Of a DNA stretch of 64,000 bases, positions 27,759 to 39,365 are shown in pieces (the first letter of the stretch is position 1; each line of letters opens with the position of its first letter). The notes beneath the pieces were generated by a model that was not told the origin of the DNA, ran no database searches, and saw only the letters and a list, made by a program, of their open reading frames with translations. Origin of the DNA: Lepidurus packardi (Eukaryota > Arthropoda > Branchiopoda > Notostraca > Triopsidae); the NCBI GenBank assembly GCA_023053545.1, contig JAKZAN010000065.1, positions 169,475-233,474 of the forward strand, in the 5' to 3' direction. The position numbers were made by a program, and so were the translations under genes.

Positions 27759-30700
27759 TAATTCCTTACGGAATGAATTAATTCCTTACGGATTGAATTA
27801 ATTATTTACGTACTGAATTAATTAATTAATGGACTGAATTAATTCATTACGGATTGAAATAATTCCTTACGGACTGAATTAATTCCTTACGGACGGAATT
27901 AATTCCTTACGGACTGAATTAATTCCTTACGGATTGAATTAATTATTTACGTACTGAATTAATTAATTAATGGACTGAATAAATTCCTTACGGACTGAAT
28001 TAATTAATTAATGGACTGAGTTAATTCCTTAAGGACTGAATCAATTATTTACGGACTTAATTAATTCCTTTCGGACTGAATTAATTCATTACGGATTGAA
28101 TTAATACCTTCCGGACTGAATTAATTCCTTACGGACGGAATTAATTCGTTACGGATTGAATTAATTCCTTACAGAATGAATTAATTCTTAACGGAATGAA
28201 TTAATTCCTTACAGACCAAATTAATTCCTTAGAGATTGAATTAATTCCTTACGGGCTGAATTTATTTCTTACGGACTGCATTAATACACTACGGACTGAA
28301 TTAGTTCCTTACGGAATGAATTAAATCCTTACGGATTGAATTAATTATTTACGTACTGAATTAATTAATTAATGGACTGAATTAATTCATTACGGATTGA
28401 AATAATTCCTTACGGACTGAATTAATTCCTTACGGATTTAATTAATACTTTACGGACTTTAGGGACTTTACGGACTAATTCTTTAGGATTGATTGAATTC
28501 CTTTCTTACTGAATTAATTCCTTATGGACTGAATTAATTCCTTACGGATTTAATTAATTCCTTACGGACTTAATTAATTCCTTACGGACTGAACAAATTC
28601 CTTACGGACTGAACAAATTCCTTACGGACTTAATAAATTCCTTACGGACTGAATTAATTAATTACGGACTGAATTAATCCTTTACGGACTGAATTAATTC
28701 CTTGGGGACTGAATTAATTCCTTACGGACTTAATTAATTCATTACGGACTTAATTATTTCCTTACGGACTTAATTAATTCCTTACGGAATGAATTAATTC
28801 CTTACGGATTGAACAAATTCCTTACGGAATGAATTAATTCCTTACGGACTGAACAAATTCCTTACGGACTGAATTAATTCCTTACGGACTGAATTAATTC
28901 CTTACGGACTGAATTAATTCATTATGGACTGAATTAATTCCTTCCGGACTTAATTAATTCCTTACGGACTGAATTAATTCCTTACGGACTGAATTAATTC
29001 TTTACGGACTGAATTAATTCATTACGGACTGAATTAATTCCTTACGGACTTAATTAATTCCTTACGGACTGAACTTATTCCTTACGGACTTAATTAACTC
29101 CTTGCGGACTTAATTAATTCTTTACGGACTGAATTAATTCCTTACGGACTGAATTAATTTTTTACGGACTTAATTAATTCCTTACGGACTGAACAAATTC
29201 CTTACGGACTTAATAAATTCCTTACGGACTTAATTAATTCCTTACTGACTGAATTAATTCTTTAGGATTGATTGAATTCCTTTCTTACTGAATTAATTCC
29301 TTACGGACTGAATTAATTCCTTACGGATTTAATTAATTCTTTACGGACTTAATTAATTCCTTACGGACTTGATAAATTCCTTACGGACTTAATTAATTCC
29401 TTACGGACTGAATTAATTCTTTAGGATTGATTGAATTCCTTTCTTACTGAATTAATTCCTTATGGACTGAATTAATTCCTTACGGATTTAATTAATTCCT
29501 TACGGACTTAATTAATTCGTTGCGGACTGAATTAATTCCTTACGGACTGAATTAATTCCTTACGGACTGAATTAATTCTTTCGGACTGAATTAATTCATT
29601 ACGGACTGAATTAATTCCTTACGGACTTAATTAAGTCCTTACGGACTGAACAAATTCCTTACGGACTGAACAAATTCCTTACGGACTTAATTTTTTTTCC
29701 TTTACGGACTGAATTAATTCATTACGGACTGAATTAATTCCTTACGGACTTAATTAATTCTTTACGGACTGAAATAATTCCTTACGGACTGAATTAATTC
29801 CTTACGGACTTAATTAATTCCTTACGGATTTAATTAATTCCTTACGGACTTAATTAATTCCTTACGGACTTAATTAATTCCTTACGGACTTGATAAATTC
29901 CTTACGGACTTAATTAATTCCTTACGGACTGAATTAATTCTTTAGGATTGATTGAATTCCTTTCTTACTGAATTAATTCCTTTCTTACTGAATTAATTCC
30001 TTATGGACTGAATTAATTCCTTACGGATTTAATTAATTCCTTACGGACTTAATTAATTCGTTGCGGACTGAATTAATTCCTTACGGACTGAATTAATTCA
30101 TTACGGACTGAATTAATTCTTTACGGGCTGAAGTAATTCATTACGGACTTAATTAATTCCTTACGGACTGAATTAATTCTTTAGGATTGATTGAATTCCT
30201 TTCTTACTGAATTAATTCCTTACGGACTGAATTAATTCCTTACGGATTTAATTAATTCCTTACGGAATTAATTAATTCCTTACGGACTTAATTAATTCCT
30301 TACGGACTTGATAAATTCCTTACGGACTTGATAAATTCCTTACGGACTTAATTAGTTCCTTACGGACTGAATTAATTCTTTAGGATTGATTGAATTCCTT
30401 TCCTACTGAATTAATTCCTTATGGACTGAATTAGTTCCTTACGGATTTAATTAATTCCTTACGGACTGAATTAATTCCTTACGGACTGAATTAATTCATT
30501 ACGGACTGAATTAATTCTTTACGGGCTGAAGTAATTCATTACGGACTTAATTAATTCCTTACGGACTGAATTAATTCTTTAGGATTGATTGAATTCCTTT
30601 CTTACTGAATTAATTCCTTACGGACTGAATTAATTCGTTGCGGACTGAATTAATTCCTTACGGACTGAATTAATTCCTTACGGACTGAATTAATTCATTA

Positions 30701-32770
30701 CGGACTGAATTAATTCTTTACGGGCTGAAGTAATTAATTACGGACTTAATTAATTCCTTACGGACTGAATTAATTCTTTAGGATTGATTGTATTCCTTTC
30801 TTACTGAATTAATTCCTTACGGACTGAATTAATTCCTTACGGAATTAATTAATTCCTTACGGACTTAATTAATTCCTTACGGACTTGATAAATTCCTTAC
30901 GGACTTGATAAATTCCTTACGGACTTAATTAATTCCTTACGGACTGAATTAATTCTTTAGGATTGATTGAATTCCTTTCTTACTGAATTAATTCCTTATG
31001 GACTGAATTAGTTCCTTACGGATTTAATTAATTCCTTACGGACTTAATTAATTCGTTGCGGACTGAATTAATTCCTTACGGACTGAATTAATTCCTTACG
31101 GACTGAATTAATTCTTTACGGACTGAATTAATTCATTACGGACTGAATTAATTTCTTACGGACTTAATTAATTCCTTACGGACTGAACAAATTCCTTACG
31201 GACTTAATTCTTTTTCCTATACGGACTGAATTAATTCATTACGGACTGAATTAATTCCTTTCGGACTGAATTAATTCCTTACGGACTGAACATATTCCTT
31301 ACGGACTTAATTAACTCCTTACGGACTTAATTAATTCTTTACGGACTTAATTAATTCCTTACGGACTTAATTAATTCCTTACGGACTGCACAAATTCCTT
31401 ACGGACTTAATAAATTCCTTACGGACTTAATTAATTCCTTACGGACTGAATTAATTCTTTAGGATTGATTGAATTCCTTTCTTACTGAATAAATTCCTTA
31501 TGGACTGAATTAATTCCTTACGGATTTAATTAATTCCTTACGGACTTAATTAATTCCATACGGACTTAATTAATTCGTTGCGGACTGAATTAATTCCTTA
31601 CGGACTGAATTAATTCCTTACGGACTGAATTAATTCTTTACGGGCTGAAGTAATTCATTACGGACTTAATTAATTCCTTACGGACTGAATTAATTCTTTA
31701 GGATTGATTGAATTCCTTTCTTACTGAATTAATTCCTTACGGACTGAATTAATTCCTTACGGATTTAATTAATTCCTTACGGACTTAATTAATTCCTTAC
31801 GGACTTAATTAATTCCTTACGGACTTGATAAATTCCTTACGGACTTAATTAATTCCTTACGGACTGAATTAATTCTTTAGGATTGATTGAATTCCTTTCT
31901 TACTGAATTAATTCCTTATGGACTGAATTAATTCCTTACGGATTTAATTAATTCCTTACGGACTTAATTAATTCCTTACGGACTGAATTAATTCTTTACG
32001 GACTGAATTAATTCATTACGGACTGAATTAATTCCTTACGGACTGAATTAATTCCTTACGGACTGAATTAATTCTTTACGGACTGAATTAATTCATTACG
32101 GACTGAATTAATTTCTTACGGACTTAATTAATTCCTTACGGACTGAACAAATTCCTTACGGATTTAATTAATTCTTTACGGACTAAAATAATTCCTTACG
32201 GACTGAATTAATTCCTTACGGATTTAATTAATACTTTACGGACTGGATTAATTCCTTACGGACTGAATTAATTCCTTACGGACTTAATTAATTCCTTACG
32301 GACTTAATTAATTCTTTACGGACTGAAATAATTCCTTACGGACTGAATTAATTCCTTACGGACTTAATTAATACTTTACGGACTGAATTAATTCCTTACG
32401 GACTGAATTAATTCCTTACGGACTGAATTAATTCTTTCGGACTGAATTAATTCATTACGGACTGAATTAATTTCTTACGGACTTAATTAATTCCTTACGG
32501 ACTGAACAAATTCCTTACGGACTTAATTTTTTTTCCTTTACGGACTGAATTAATTCATTACGGAATGAATTAATTCCTTACGGACTTAATTAATTCTTTA
32601 CGGACTGAAATAATTCCTTACGGACTGAATTAATTCCTTACGGATTTAATTAATACTTTACGGACTGAATTAATTCCTTACGGACTGAATTAATTCCTTA
32701 CGGATTTAATTAATTCCTTACGGACTTAATTAATTCCTTACGGACTGAACAAATTCCTTACGGACTTAAT
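27757..32770. repeat. 20-bp satellite between copies 3 and 4
   Basis: The right flank of copy 3 repeats that of copies 1 and 2, then the copy 1-type left-flank order returns (tttagggacttta at 28458). From about 29940 onward a different higher-order block appears, rich in ctttaggattgattgaatt, gataaattcc and gttgcgg monomers. About 2.3 kb of it is repeated left of copy 5: the unique word gattgattgtattcc is at ~30784 and ~37877, offset ~7,093. No gene. Confidence 0.96.
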
Positions 32771-34280
32771 AAAAGCATTCTCAATGCTTGCCTCCAATTT
32801 TTTGGTAGTTTCGTTAAAATGTTATAATGTACCATGTCTTTGCCTTGGCTAGTTTTCGGTGTTTTTCTTAAAATCTCCTCTATTTCCCATTCTTTAAAAG
32901 GTGTATCAAACTCAGTCGTGCTGTTTATATCGCCTATCATGTTATCTATTTCAAACTGCATGTGGAATATCTCCGCTTCATTTGCCTCAGTTTCCGGCTC
33001 CTCACTTTGTATCTTGGCGAAATGCTCCACCAGCATTCCTGCTTTCTCTTCGTTTTGTTGTGTACACTTTCCCCCTGAGTTGAGTTTTACCCTATCTATA
33101 TTTTCCATTGGTACTCCTTCCATTCTTCTTATTAGCTCCCACATTTGTTTTGTTGTTGTTTGCTTTCCTAGGCCCTCCACCTTCGACTTCCAGTGGGCTC
33201 TTTTCGTTTCCTGTGTGACTCTCTTGCCAATTGCTTTGTATTTTTTGTATTCTGTCAGGGTTTCAGCGTTGGGGTTTCGTTTTAATATTCTATACTTCGC
33301 TCGCATGATGCTTATTGCTTCGCTGCAATTTTCATCCCACCACGGTTTCCGTATTCTACGTTGGCTCCCTTTTGTGTTATTTTCCCTGCTTGTCCCCTCT
33401 CTCCAGGGTATATGCTTCTTAGTGATTTTTAGGAGTGTATCTATAAAACGCTTGTATCGTTCCTCTACCCTTCCCCATCGCACTCCCTTTTCTATGTCTG
33501 TTTCCTCCATTTCTCTGCTCCACTCCTCCCAATTCGCTTTCTTAAAATTCCATCGCGGGGTCGTTTCTCTAATAACCAACCCCGTTGCTCCTTCTACTTC
33601 GAGTATGATTGGGAAATGGTCGCTTTGTAGCATTGCCCCTATATTGACTCGCGTCTTGTCGTGCATGTTTGCTGTCGTAAACACTAGGTCAATGGTGGTG
33701 AGCGCCCCTCTATCAGTTGTGTGTGTACCAACGCCCTTTGGGGAAGCTAGTACTAAGTTTCCCCATTCTTCTAAAAACGAGAATAAAATATTCCCTCTGG
33801 TATTGTTAAAATCCTTTCCGTTCCATAAATTATGGTGTGAATTAAAATCTCCAAACATAAGACATTTCTCATCGTGGCCGATTTGAGACAAATAAAATTC
33901 ATATTCTTGTTTTGTTATTTTTTTCCCTGTTTGCACTTGTAGGTACATGCCGAAAAGAGATATATATCCTGTTTTTCCCACTTTGCCTTCACACATCCTA
34001 CCTCCAGTACTCCGTTTACGAAGGGTTCCATTGGTAGCCAGTCGATTTGCATTCCACTTTTCACATAAAATAAAATTCCCCCTCCTCTCTTATGAGGTCT
34101 GTCTTTTCTATAGCATTCGTACCCAGCGATTACAGCTTTCCTCCCCTCTCTCAACAACGTTTCACATATAAAAATAACATCTGGGGTCTGTTGCATCTCA
34201 CTAATGTATGCACATAAGCTGCTAAGATGCTGCGTGATGCTTCGTGCATTCCACACTAGGATTTTTATAGAGCTCCCCAT
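32758..34280 (-). pseudogene. ORF2: APE endonuclease, frameshifted and cut before RT (copy 4)
   Basis: The ATG at 34280 overlaps the end of ORF1 by 16 nt, a usual arrangement in this element group, and fixes the start. The first 121-codon frame (34280-33915) has the N-terminal endonuclease motifs WN at residues 10-11 and CE at 39-40 (likely metal-binding Glu40), then GGGILFYVKSG. A 2-nt insertion near 33952-33958 shifts the frame. The downstream 412-codon frame (33996-32758) holds GDFNSHH, TIDLVFT and SDHFPI, then a basic linker with PWWDENC, and the first ~45 residues that resemble the RT entry (EEILRKTPKTSQGKD). It ends in satellite-coded residues LSP. No YxDD catalytic motif is present. 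It encoded the nicking enzyme and the start of the polymerase; now dead. Trp81 here is Cys in all truncated copies. Confidence 0.9.
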
Positions 34281-35657
34281 TCAAACAATATTGTAATTAG
34301 TTCTCCCTCCCTTATTAGCTCTTTTCCCAAACATAAAAACTGCCTACCTTTCTCTTCCCAGCTACTTTCGTTTAAAATTATTGGGATAATCCTTCTGATT
34401 ACCTTCTGTATTATTGTCCGAATTACCCCTGGTTTTCCCCTTACCTCGCAGTTGTCAATGTCATTGTGACCATTTCCTTGTTCTTTTTGCTTTCCTGGCC
34501 TGCTTGTTTCTGCTTGCGGTGGTCTTTTGCTACCATCCTCCGTCGTAACCTTCTTCGTCCCTGCGGCTATCTCCCTGTACGTGAGTCTCTGTGTGCCTGT
34601 GCTTGTTTGCGGTATCTCTTCCGCCGCCGTCTCGACTTCTCGGGTGTCAGGTGTCTTCTTGGTCTTTGATTGGGATGGTTCTTCTTGAAGTCCTGCTTTT
34701 GCTTTTTGACCGCCCTCCATTGCCCTCTTAAAAACGGTGCATTTTGTGTCTGCCGCTGAATTACTGCCGCGGCAGTTAGCACACGTGGGTGTCATACCCT
34801 GTATCTTCCTCATACAACTTTCAATTCTGTGGTCGTCCCCGCAGAAACCACAGCGCTGCTTGGCCGTACACACTGTACTTACGTGCCCAAACCTCTGGCA
34901 TCTATAGCACCTAATTGGTTTGGGCTTAAATGGAATCACTGGAACTTTAAAGAACCCGATATTAACTTGACTAGGCAGTTCATTTCCTTCAAATGTAACG
35001 TGGTATACCCCTGTGGCAAACTTGTCGCTCTCTCGGAAGCTATACAATGTTCTGACTGAGTATAGACCCATTATATTCTGCTCCATAATCTCCTCTCTGG
35101 ATGTACCCCATATTTTGACTATCCCGTGCTGCAGCACTAGGGGCTTAGCCATCCGCATATGTACCTTCCATTGCCCAATACTCTTGATTGCCAATAATTT
35201 TTCCACTATATCCGGTTGGGATGTGAAGAACAAAAGTTCCCCCCCCATTGGTCACTTTTGTCTCCATTGCCGTGATTCCCAGGTTTTTAATAGCTTTTCC
35301 TAATGCAAATGGGCTGACCCCCTTAAAGTTTTTTCCCTCCTCTATCAACTTCCCCACGACTGGTCTTTTGTCCTTTGTTCCTTCTACATATTCATTGTTC
35401 TTATGCGCTTGGCTAATCACTGACACCTCTCGTTCCTCAACTACTAAGCATTCTCCTTCCGTATTTTCCTCTGTGTCTTTCTCCACAACTTTTGCCACCT
35501 TTCCTGACCCTCCCTTTATCTTTTTCTTTGCCCTCACAGTCTTCCAACCTGGATCTTCACTGGACTGACCTTCCTGCTCTACTACTAATTTCTCCTTACA
35601 TCTTTTCCTGATGACAATTAAATCATCCTCGCTGGAATCCTCCATTTCCATTAGCAA
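34265..35657 (-). pseudogene. ORF1: gag-like CCHC zinc-knuckle protein, frameshifted
   Basis: Nucleic-acid-binding protein expected to coat the element RNA. The reading starts at ATG 35657 (MLMEMEDSSEDD) with an acidic, lysine-rich and low-complexity N-terminus, and leaves frame at a run of eight G on the minus strand (plus-strand C run 35239-35246), about residue 137. It continues in the next frame (35248-34265) with a fold seen in gag-like proteins before three zinc knuckles. In that frame knuckle 1 is C114, C117, H122, C127 and knuckle 2 is C133, C136, H140, C145. Knuckle 3 has C156, C159 and C170, but Asn163 stands where His is usual. A low-complexity, Thr/Glu/Gln-rich C-terminal region follows. 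The span is 1,393 bp, one base more than a multiple of three, so a single-base gain in the G run fits. It could also be a sequencing or assembly slip at a homopolymer. Confidence 0.88.
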
Positions 35658-36196
35658 AACCTAAGACGTAAACCAGAACAAAAAAACTATCACTGTAACC
35701 GTAACGAACAGAACAAACCCGTAACCAATGCCCAAGCGCGTCGCGTCACGTGTCGTGATGTCAAGCCACGCCCGTCACAGTCCGGATGATAGCGTGCTCG
35801 TGCCACACCTTGCCACGTCAACACGCTAGCACTCGAAAACAAATTTCCTTCCCTTTATACAGTTATACAATCAGAAACACTTTGTTAAACATAAATCACA
35901 CACCAACGAAAAACCCCCACCACAAATATACACTTCCAAAAACACTATAACCGAAAAAATAACCCACCAGCTGTTTGCAGCTGCCTGGTCACAACTGTCC
36001 CAATATTAACACTCTCTCTCTCTAATAAACGACTAACAAAACAACAATTGTAACAATAAATCAACTAATACACAACTTCTATATCACCACGAACAAAAAC
36101 TATGTATCTGCTACTAATTTTAGTGACTTTTTTCCTTGATAACTCGCACTGCATGTAAGACACGTCTATCCTGGTGTATATTCCGGTCTTCATCTG
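35658..36196 (-). promoter_or_regulatory. Retrotransposon 5' UTR with DPE-like internal promoter motif
   Basis: About 540 bp upstream of ORF1 with no long ORF. Reading on the minus strand from the junction at 36196, AGACGTG (plus strand 36161-36167) starts 28-30 nt in, depending on which base is +1. Jockey and I elements are transcribed from an internal TATA-less promoter with an initiator and a downstream promoter element near +28, so this spacing suggests the real 5' end is kept. The stretch also contains a short CT microsatellite (36012-36023), two CAGCTG palindromes (35969-35992) and a CpG-richer patch (35730-35830). Promoter activity is an inference. Confidence 0.55.
36161..36167 (-). 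promoter_or_regulatory. DPE-like motif AGACGTG
   Basis: AGACGTG on the minus strand matches the downstream promoter element core (RGWYV) and the version used by Jockey-type elements. It lies about +28 to +30 from the 5' junction of copy 4. There is no clear TATA box at the appropriate place, as expected for this promoter class. Confidence 0.45.
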
Positions 36197-36198
36197 TT

Positions 36199-39100
36199 AC
36201 GGGCTGAATTAATTCCTTACGGACTGAATTAAGTCCTTACGGACTTAATTAATTCTTTACGGACTGAATTAATTCCTAACGGACTGAATTAATTCTTTAC
36301 GGACTTAATTAATTCATTACGGACTGAATTAATTCTTTACGGACTGAATTAATTCCTTACGGACTGAGTTAATTCCTTACGGACTGAACTAATTCCTTAC
36401 GGACGGAATTAATTCCTTACGTACTGAATTAATTCCTTACGGACTTAATTAAATCCTTACCGACTTAATTAATTCCTTACGGACTGAATTAATTCCTTAC
36501 GGACTGAATAAATTAATTACGGACTGAATTAACTACTTACGGACTGAATTAATCTTTTACGGACCGAATAAATTCCTTGGGGACTGAATTAATTCCTTAC
36601 GGACTTAATTAATTCATTACGAACTTAATTATTTCCTTACGGAATGAATTAGTTCTTACGGACTGAACAAATTCCTTACGGACTGAATTAATTCCTATTG
36701 GACTGAATTAATTCTTTACGGACTGAATTAATTCCTTACGGATTGAATTAATTTTTTACGGATTTAATTAATTCCTTACGGACTAAATTAATTCCTTACG
36801 GACTGCACAAATTCCTTACGGACTTAATAAATTCCTTACGGACTTAATTAATTCCTTACGGACTGAATTAATTCCTTACGGATTTAATTAATTCCTTACG
36901 GACTAATTAATTCCTTACGGACTTAATTAATTCCTTATGGACTTGATAAATTCCTTACGGACTTAATTAATTCCTTACGGACTGAATTAATTCTTTAGGA
37001 TTGATTGAATTCCTTTCTTACTGAATTATTTCCTTTCTTACTGAATTAGTTCCTTATGGACTGAATTAATTCCTTACGGATTTAATTAATTCCTTACGGA
37101 CTTAATTAATTCGTTGCGGACTGAATTAATTCCTTACGGACTGAATTAATTCATTACGGACTGAATTAATTCTTTACGGGCTGAAGTAATTCATTACGGA
37201 CTTAATTAATTCCTTACGGACTGAATTAATTCTTTAGGATTGATTGAATTCCTTTCTTACTGAATTAATTCCTTACGGACTGAATTAATTCCTTACGGAT
37301 TTAATTAATTCCTTACGGAATTAATTAATTCCTTACGGACTTAATTAATTCCTTACGGACTTGATAAATTCCTTACGGACTTGATAAATTCCTTACGGAC
37401 TTAATTAGTTCCTTACGGACTGAATTAATTCTTTAGGATTGATTGAATTCCTTTCCTACTGAATTAATTCCTTATGGACTGAATTAGTTCCTTACGGATT
37501 TAATTAATTCCTTACGGACTTAATTAATTCGTTGCGGACTGAATTAATTCCTTACGGACTGAATTAATTCCTTACGGACTGAATTAATTCATTACGGACT
37601 GAATTAATTCTTTACGGGCTGAAGTAATTCATTACGGACTTAATTAATTCCTTACGGACTGAATTAATTCTTTAGGATTGATTGAATTCCTTTCTTACTG
37701 AATTAATTCCTTACGGACTGAATTAATTCGTTGCGGACTGAATTAATTCCTTACGGACTGAATTAATTCCTTACGGACTGAATTAATTCATTACGGACTG
37801 AATTAATTCTTTACGGGCTGAAGTAATTCATTACGGACTTAATTAATTCCTTACGGACTGAATTAATTCTTTAGGATTGATTGTATTCCTTTCTTACTGA
37901 ATTAATTCCTTACGGACTGAATTAATTCCTTACGGAATTAATTAATTCCTTACGGACTTAATTAATTCCTTACGGACTTGATAAATTCCTTACGGACTTG
38001 ATAAATTCCTTACGGACTTAATTAATTCCTTACGGACTGAATTAATTCTTTAGGATTGATTGAATTCCTTTCTTACTGAATTAATTCCTTATGGACTGAA
38101 TTAGTTCCTTACGGATTTAATTAATTCCTTACGGACTTAATTAATTCGTTGCGGACTGAATTAATTCCTTACGGACTGAATTAATTCCTTACGGACTGAA
38201 TTAATTCTTTACGGACTGAATTAATTCATTACGGACTGAATTAATTTCTTACGGACTTAATTAATTCCTTACGGACTGAACAAATTCCTTACGGACTTAA
38301 TTCTTTTTCCTTTACGGACTGAATTAATTCATTACGGACTGAATTAATTCCTTTCGGACTGAATTAATTCCTTACGGACTGAACATATTCCTTACGGACT
38401 TAATTAACTCCTTACGGACTTAATTAATTCTTTACGGACTTAATTAATTCCTTACGGACTTAATTAATTCCTTACGGACTGCACAAATTCCTTACGGACT
38501 TAATAAATTCCTTACGGACTTAATTAATTCCTTACGGACTGAATTAATTCTTTAGGATTGATTGAATTCCTTTCTTACTGAATAAATTCCTTATGGACTG
38601 AATTAATTCCTTACGGATTTAATTAATTCCTTACGGACTTAATTAATTCCATACGGACTTAATTAATTCGTTGCGGACTGAATTAATTCCTTACGGACTG
38701 AATTAATTCCTTACGGACTGAATTAATTCTTTACGGGCTGAAGTAATTCATTACGGACTTAATTAATTCCTTACGGACTGAATTAATTCTTTAGGATTGA
38801 TTGAATTCCTTTCTTACTGAATTAATTCCTTATGGACTGAATTAATTCCTTACGGATTTAATTAATTCCTTACGGAATTAATTAATTCCTTACGGACTGA
38901 ATTAATTCTTTACGGACTGAATTAATTCATTACGGACTGAATTAATTCCTTACGGACTGAATTAATTCCTTACGGACTGAATTAATTCTTTACGGACTGA
39001 ATTAATTCATTACGGACTGAATTAATTTCTTACGGACTTAATTAATTCCTTACGGACTGAACAAATTCCTTACGGACTTATTTTTTTTTCCTTTACGGAC

Positions 39101-39365
39101 TGAATTAATTCATTACGGACTGAATTAATTCCTTACGGACTTAATTAATTCCTTACGGACTGAACAAATTCCTTACGGACTTAATTAATTCTTTACGGAC
39201 TAAAATAATTCCTTACGGACTGAATTAATTCCTTACGGATTTAATTAATACTTTACGGACTGGATTAATTCCTTACGGACTGAATTAATTCCTTACGGAC
39301 TTAATTAATTCCTTACGGACTTAATTAATTCCTTACGGACTGAACAAATTCCTTACGGACTTAAT
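36199..39365. repeat. 20-bp satellite between copies 4 and 5
   Basis: The first ~230 bp match the satellite right of the 40-bp scar (from 5200) with about one difference. From about 36995 to 39340 the order of variants follows that of 29942-32300, with offsets of 7,053 to 7,093 bp, the change being a 40-bp indel. Copies 4 and 5 therefore sit in duplicated left-hand surroundings. No gene. Confidence 0.96.

Larger units (their letters stand above)
24680..28457. repeat. 3,778-bp composite satellite-retrotransposon unit
   Basis: Measured from the rare word tttagggacttta at 24680 to its next occurrence at 28458, this unit contains ~1.7 kb of satellite, copy 3 (1,337 bp) and ~0.7 kb of right-flank satellite. 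The same order starts at 18101 before copy 1, with the 160-bp duplication lacking. After copy 1 the array departs from it, and returns after copy 2. The retrotransposon piece is therefore part of a higher-order repeat unit and is copied with the satellite. Confidence 0.82.
32771..36196 (-). mobile_element. Longest non-LTR retrotransposon copy (copy 4, lineage A), 3'-truncated
   Basis: A 3,426-bp minus-strand element with, in coding order, a 5' UTR (36196-35658), a gag-like ORF1 with zinc knuckles, and an ORF2 with APE endonuclease that is cut off at the start of the reverse transcriptase. This order and these domains fit the I/Jockey group of non-LTR retrotransposons. The 3' part (RT core, 3' UTR, tail) is absent, and the missing part begins at the junction at 32771 shared by all copies. 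The 5' end looks authentic, since a DPE-like motif lies ~30 nt inside it. A full family member would be roughly 5 kb or more, so at least a third is gone. Confidence 0.92.

Noticed and set aside
34466-35568. Several plus-strand ORFs of 67-106 codons and a minus-strand ORF of 71 codons over ORF1.
   Set aside because: They overlap the zinc-knuckle ORF1 in other frames and show no domain or motif of their own.
32771-36196. Endogenous virus or LTR retrotransposon.
   Set aside because: There are no LTRs, protease, integrase or envelope. ORF2 begins with an APE-type endonuclease, which marks a non-LTR retrotransposon.
32760-36210. Target-site duplication around copy 4.
   Set aside because: Both flanks are the same satellite, so short direct repeats are expected by chance, and the 3' end of the element is missing.
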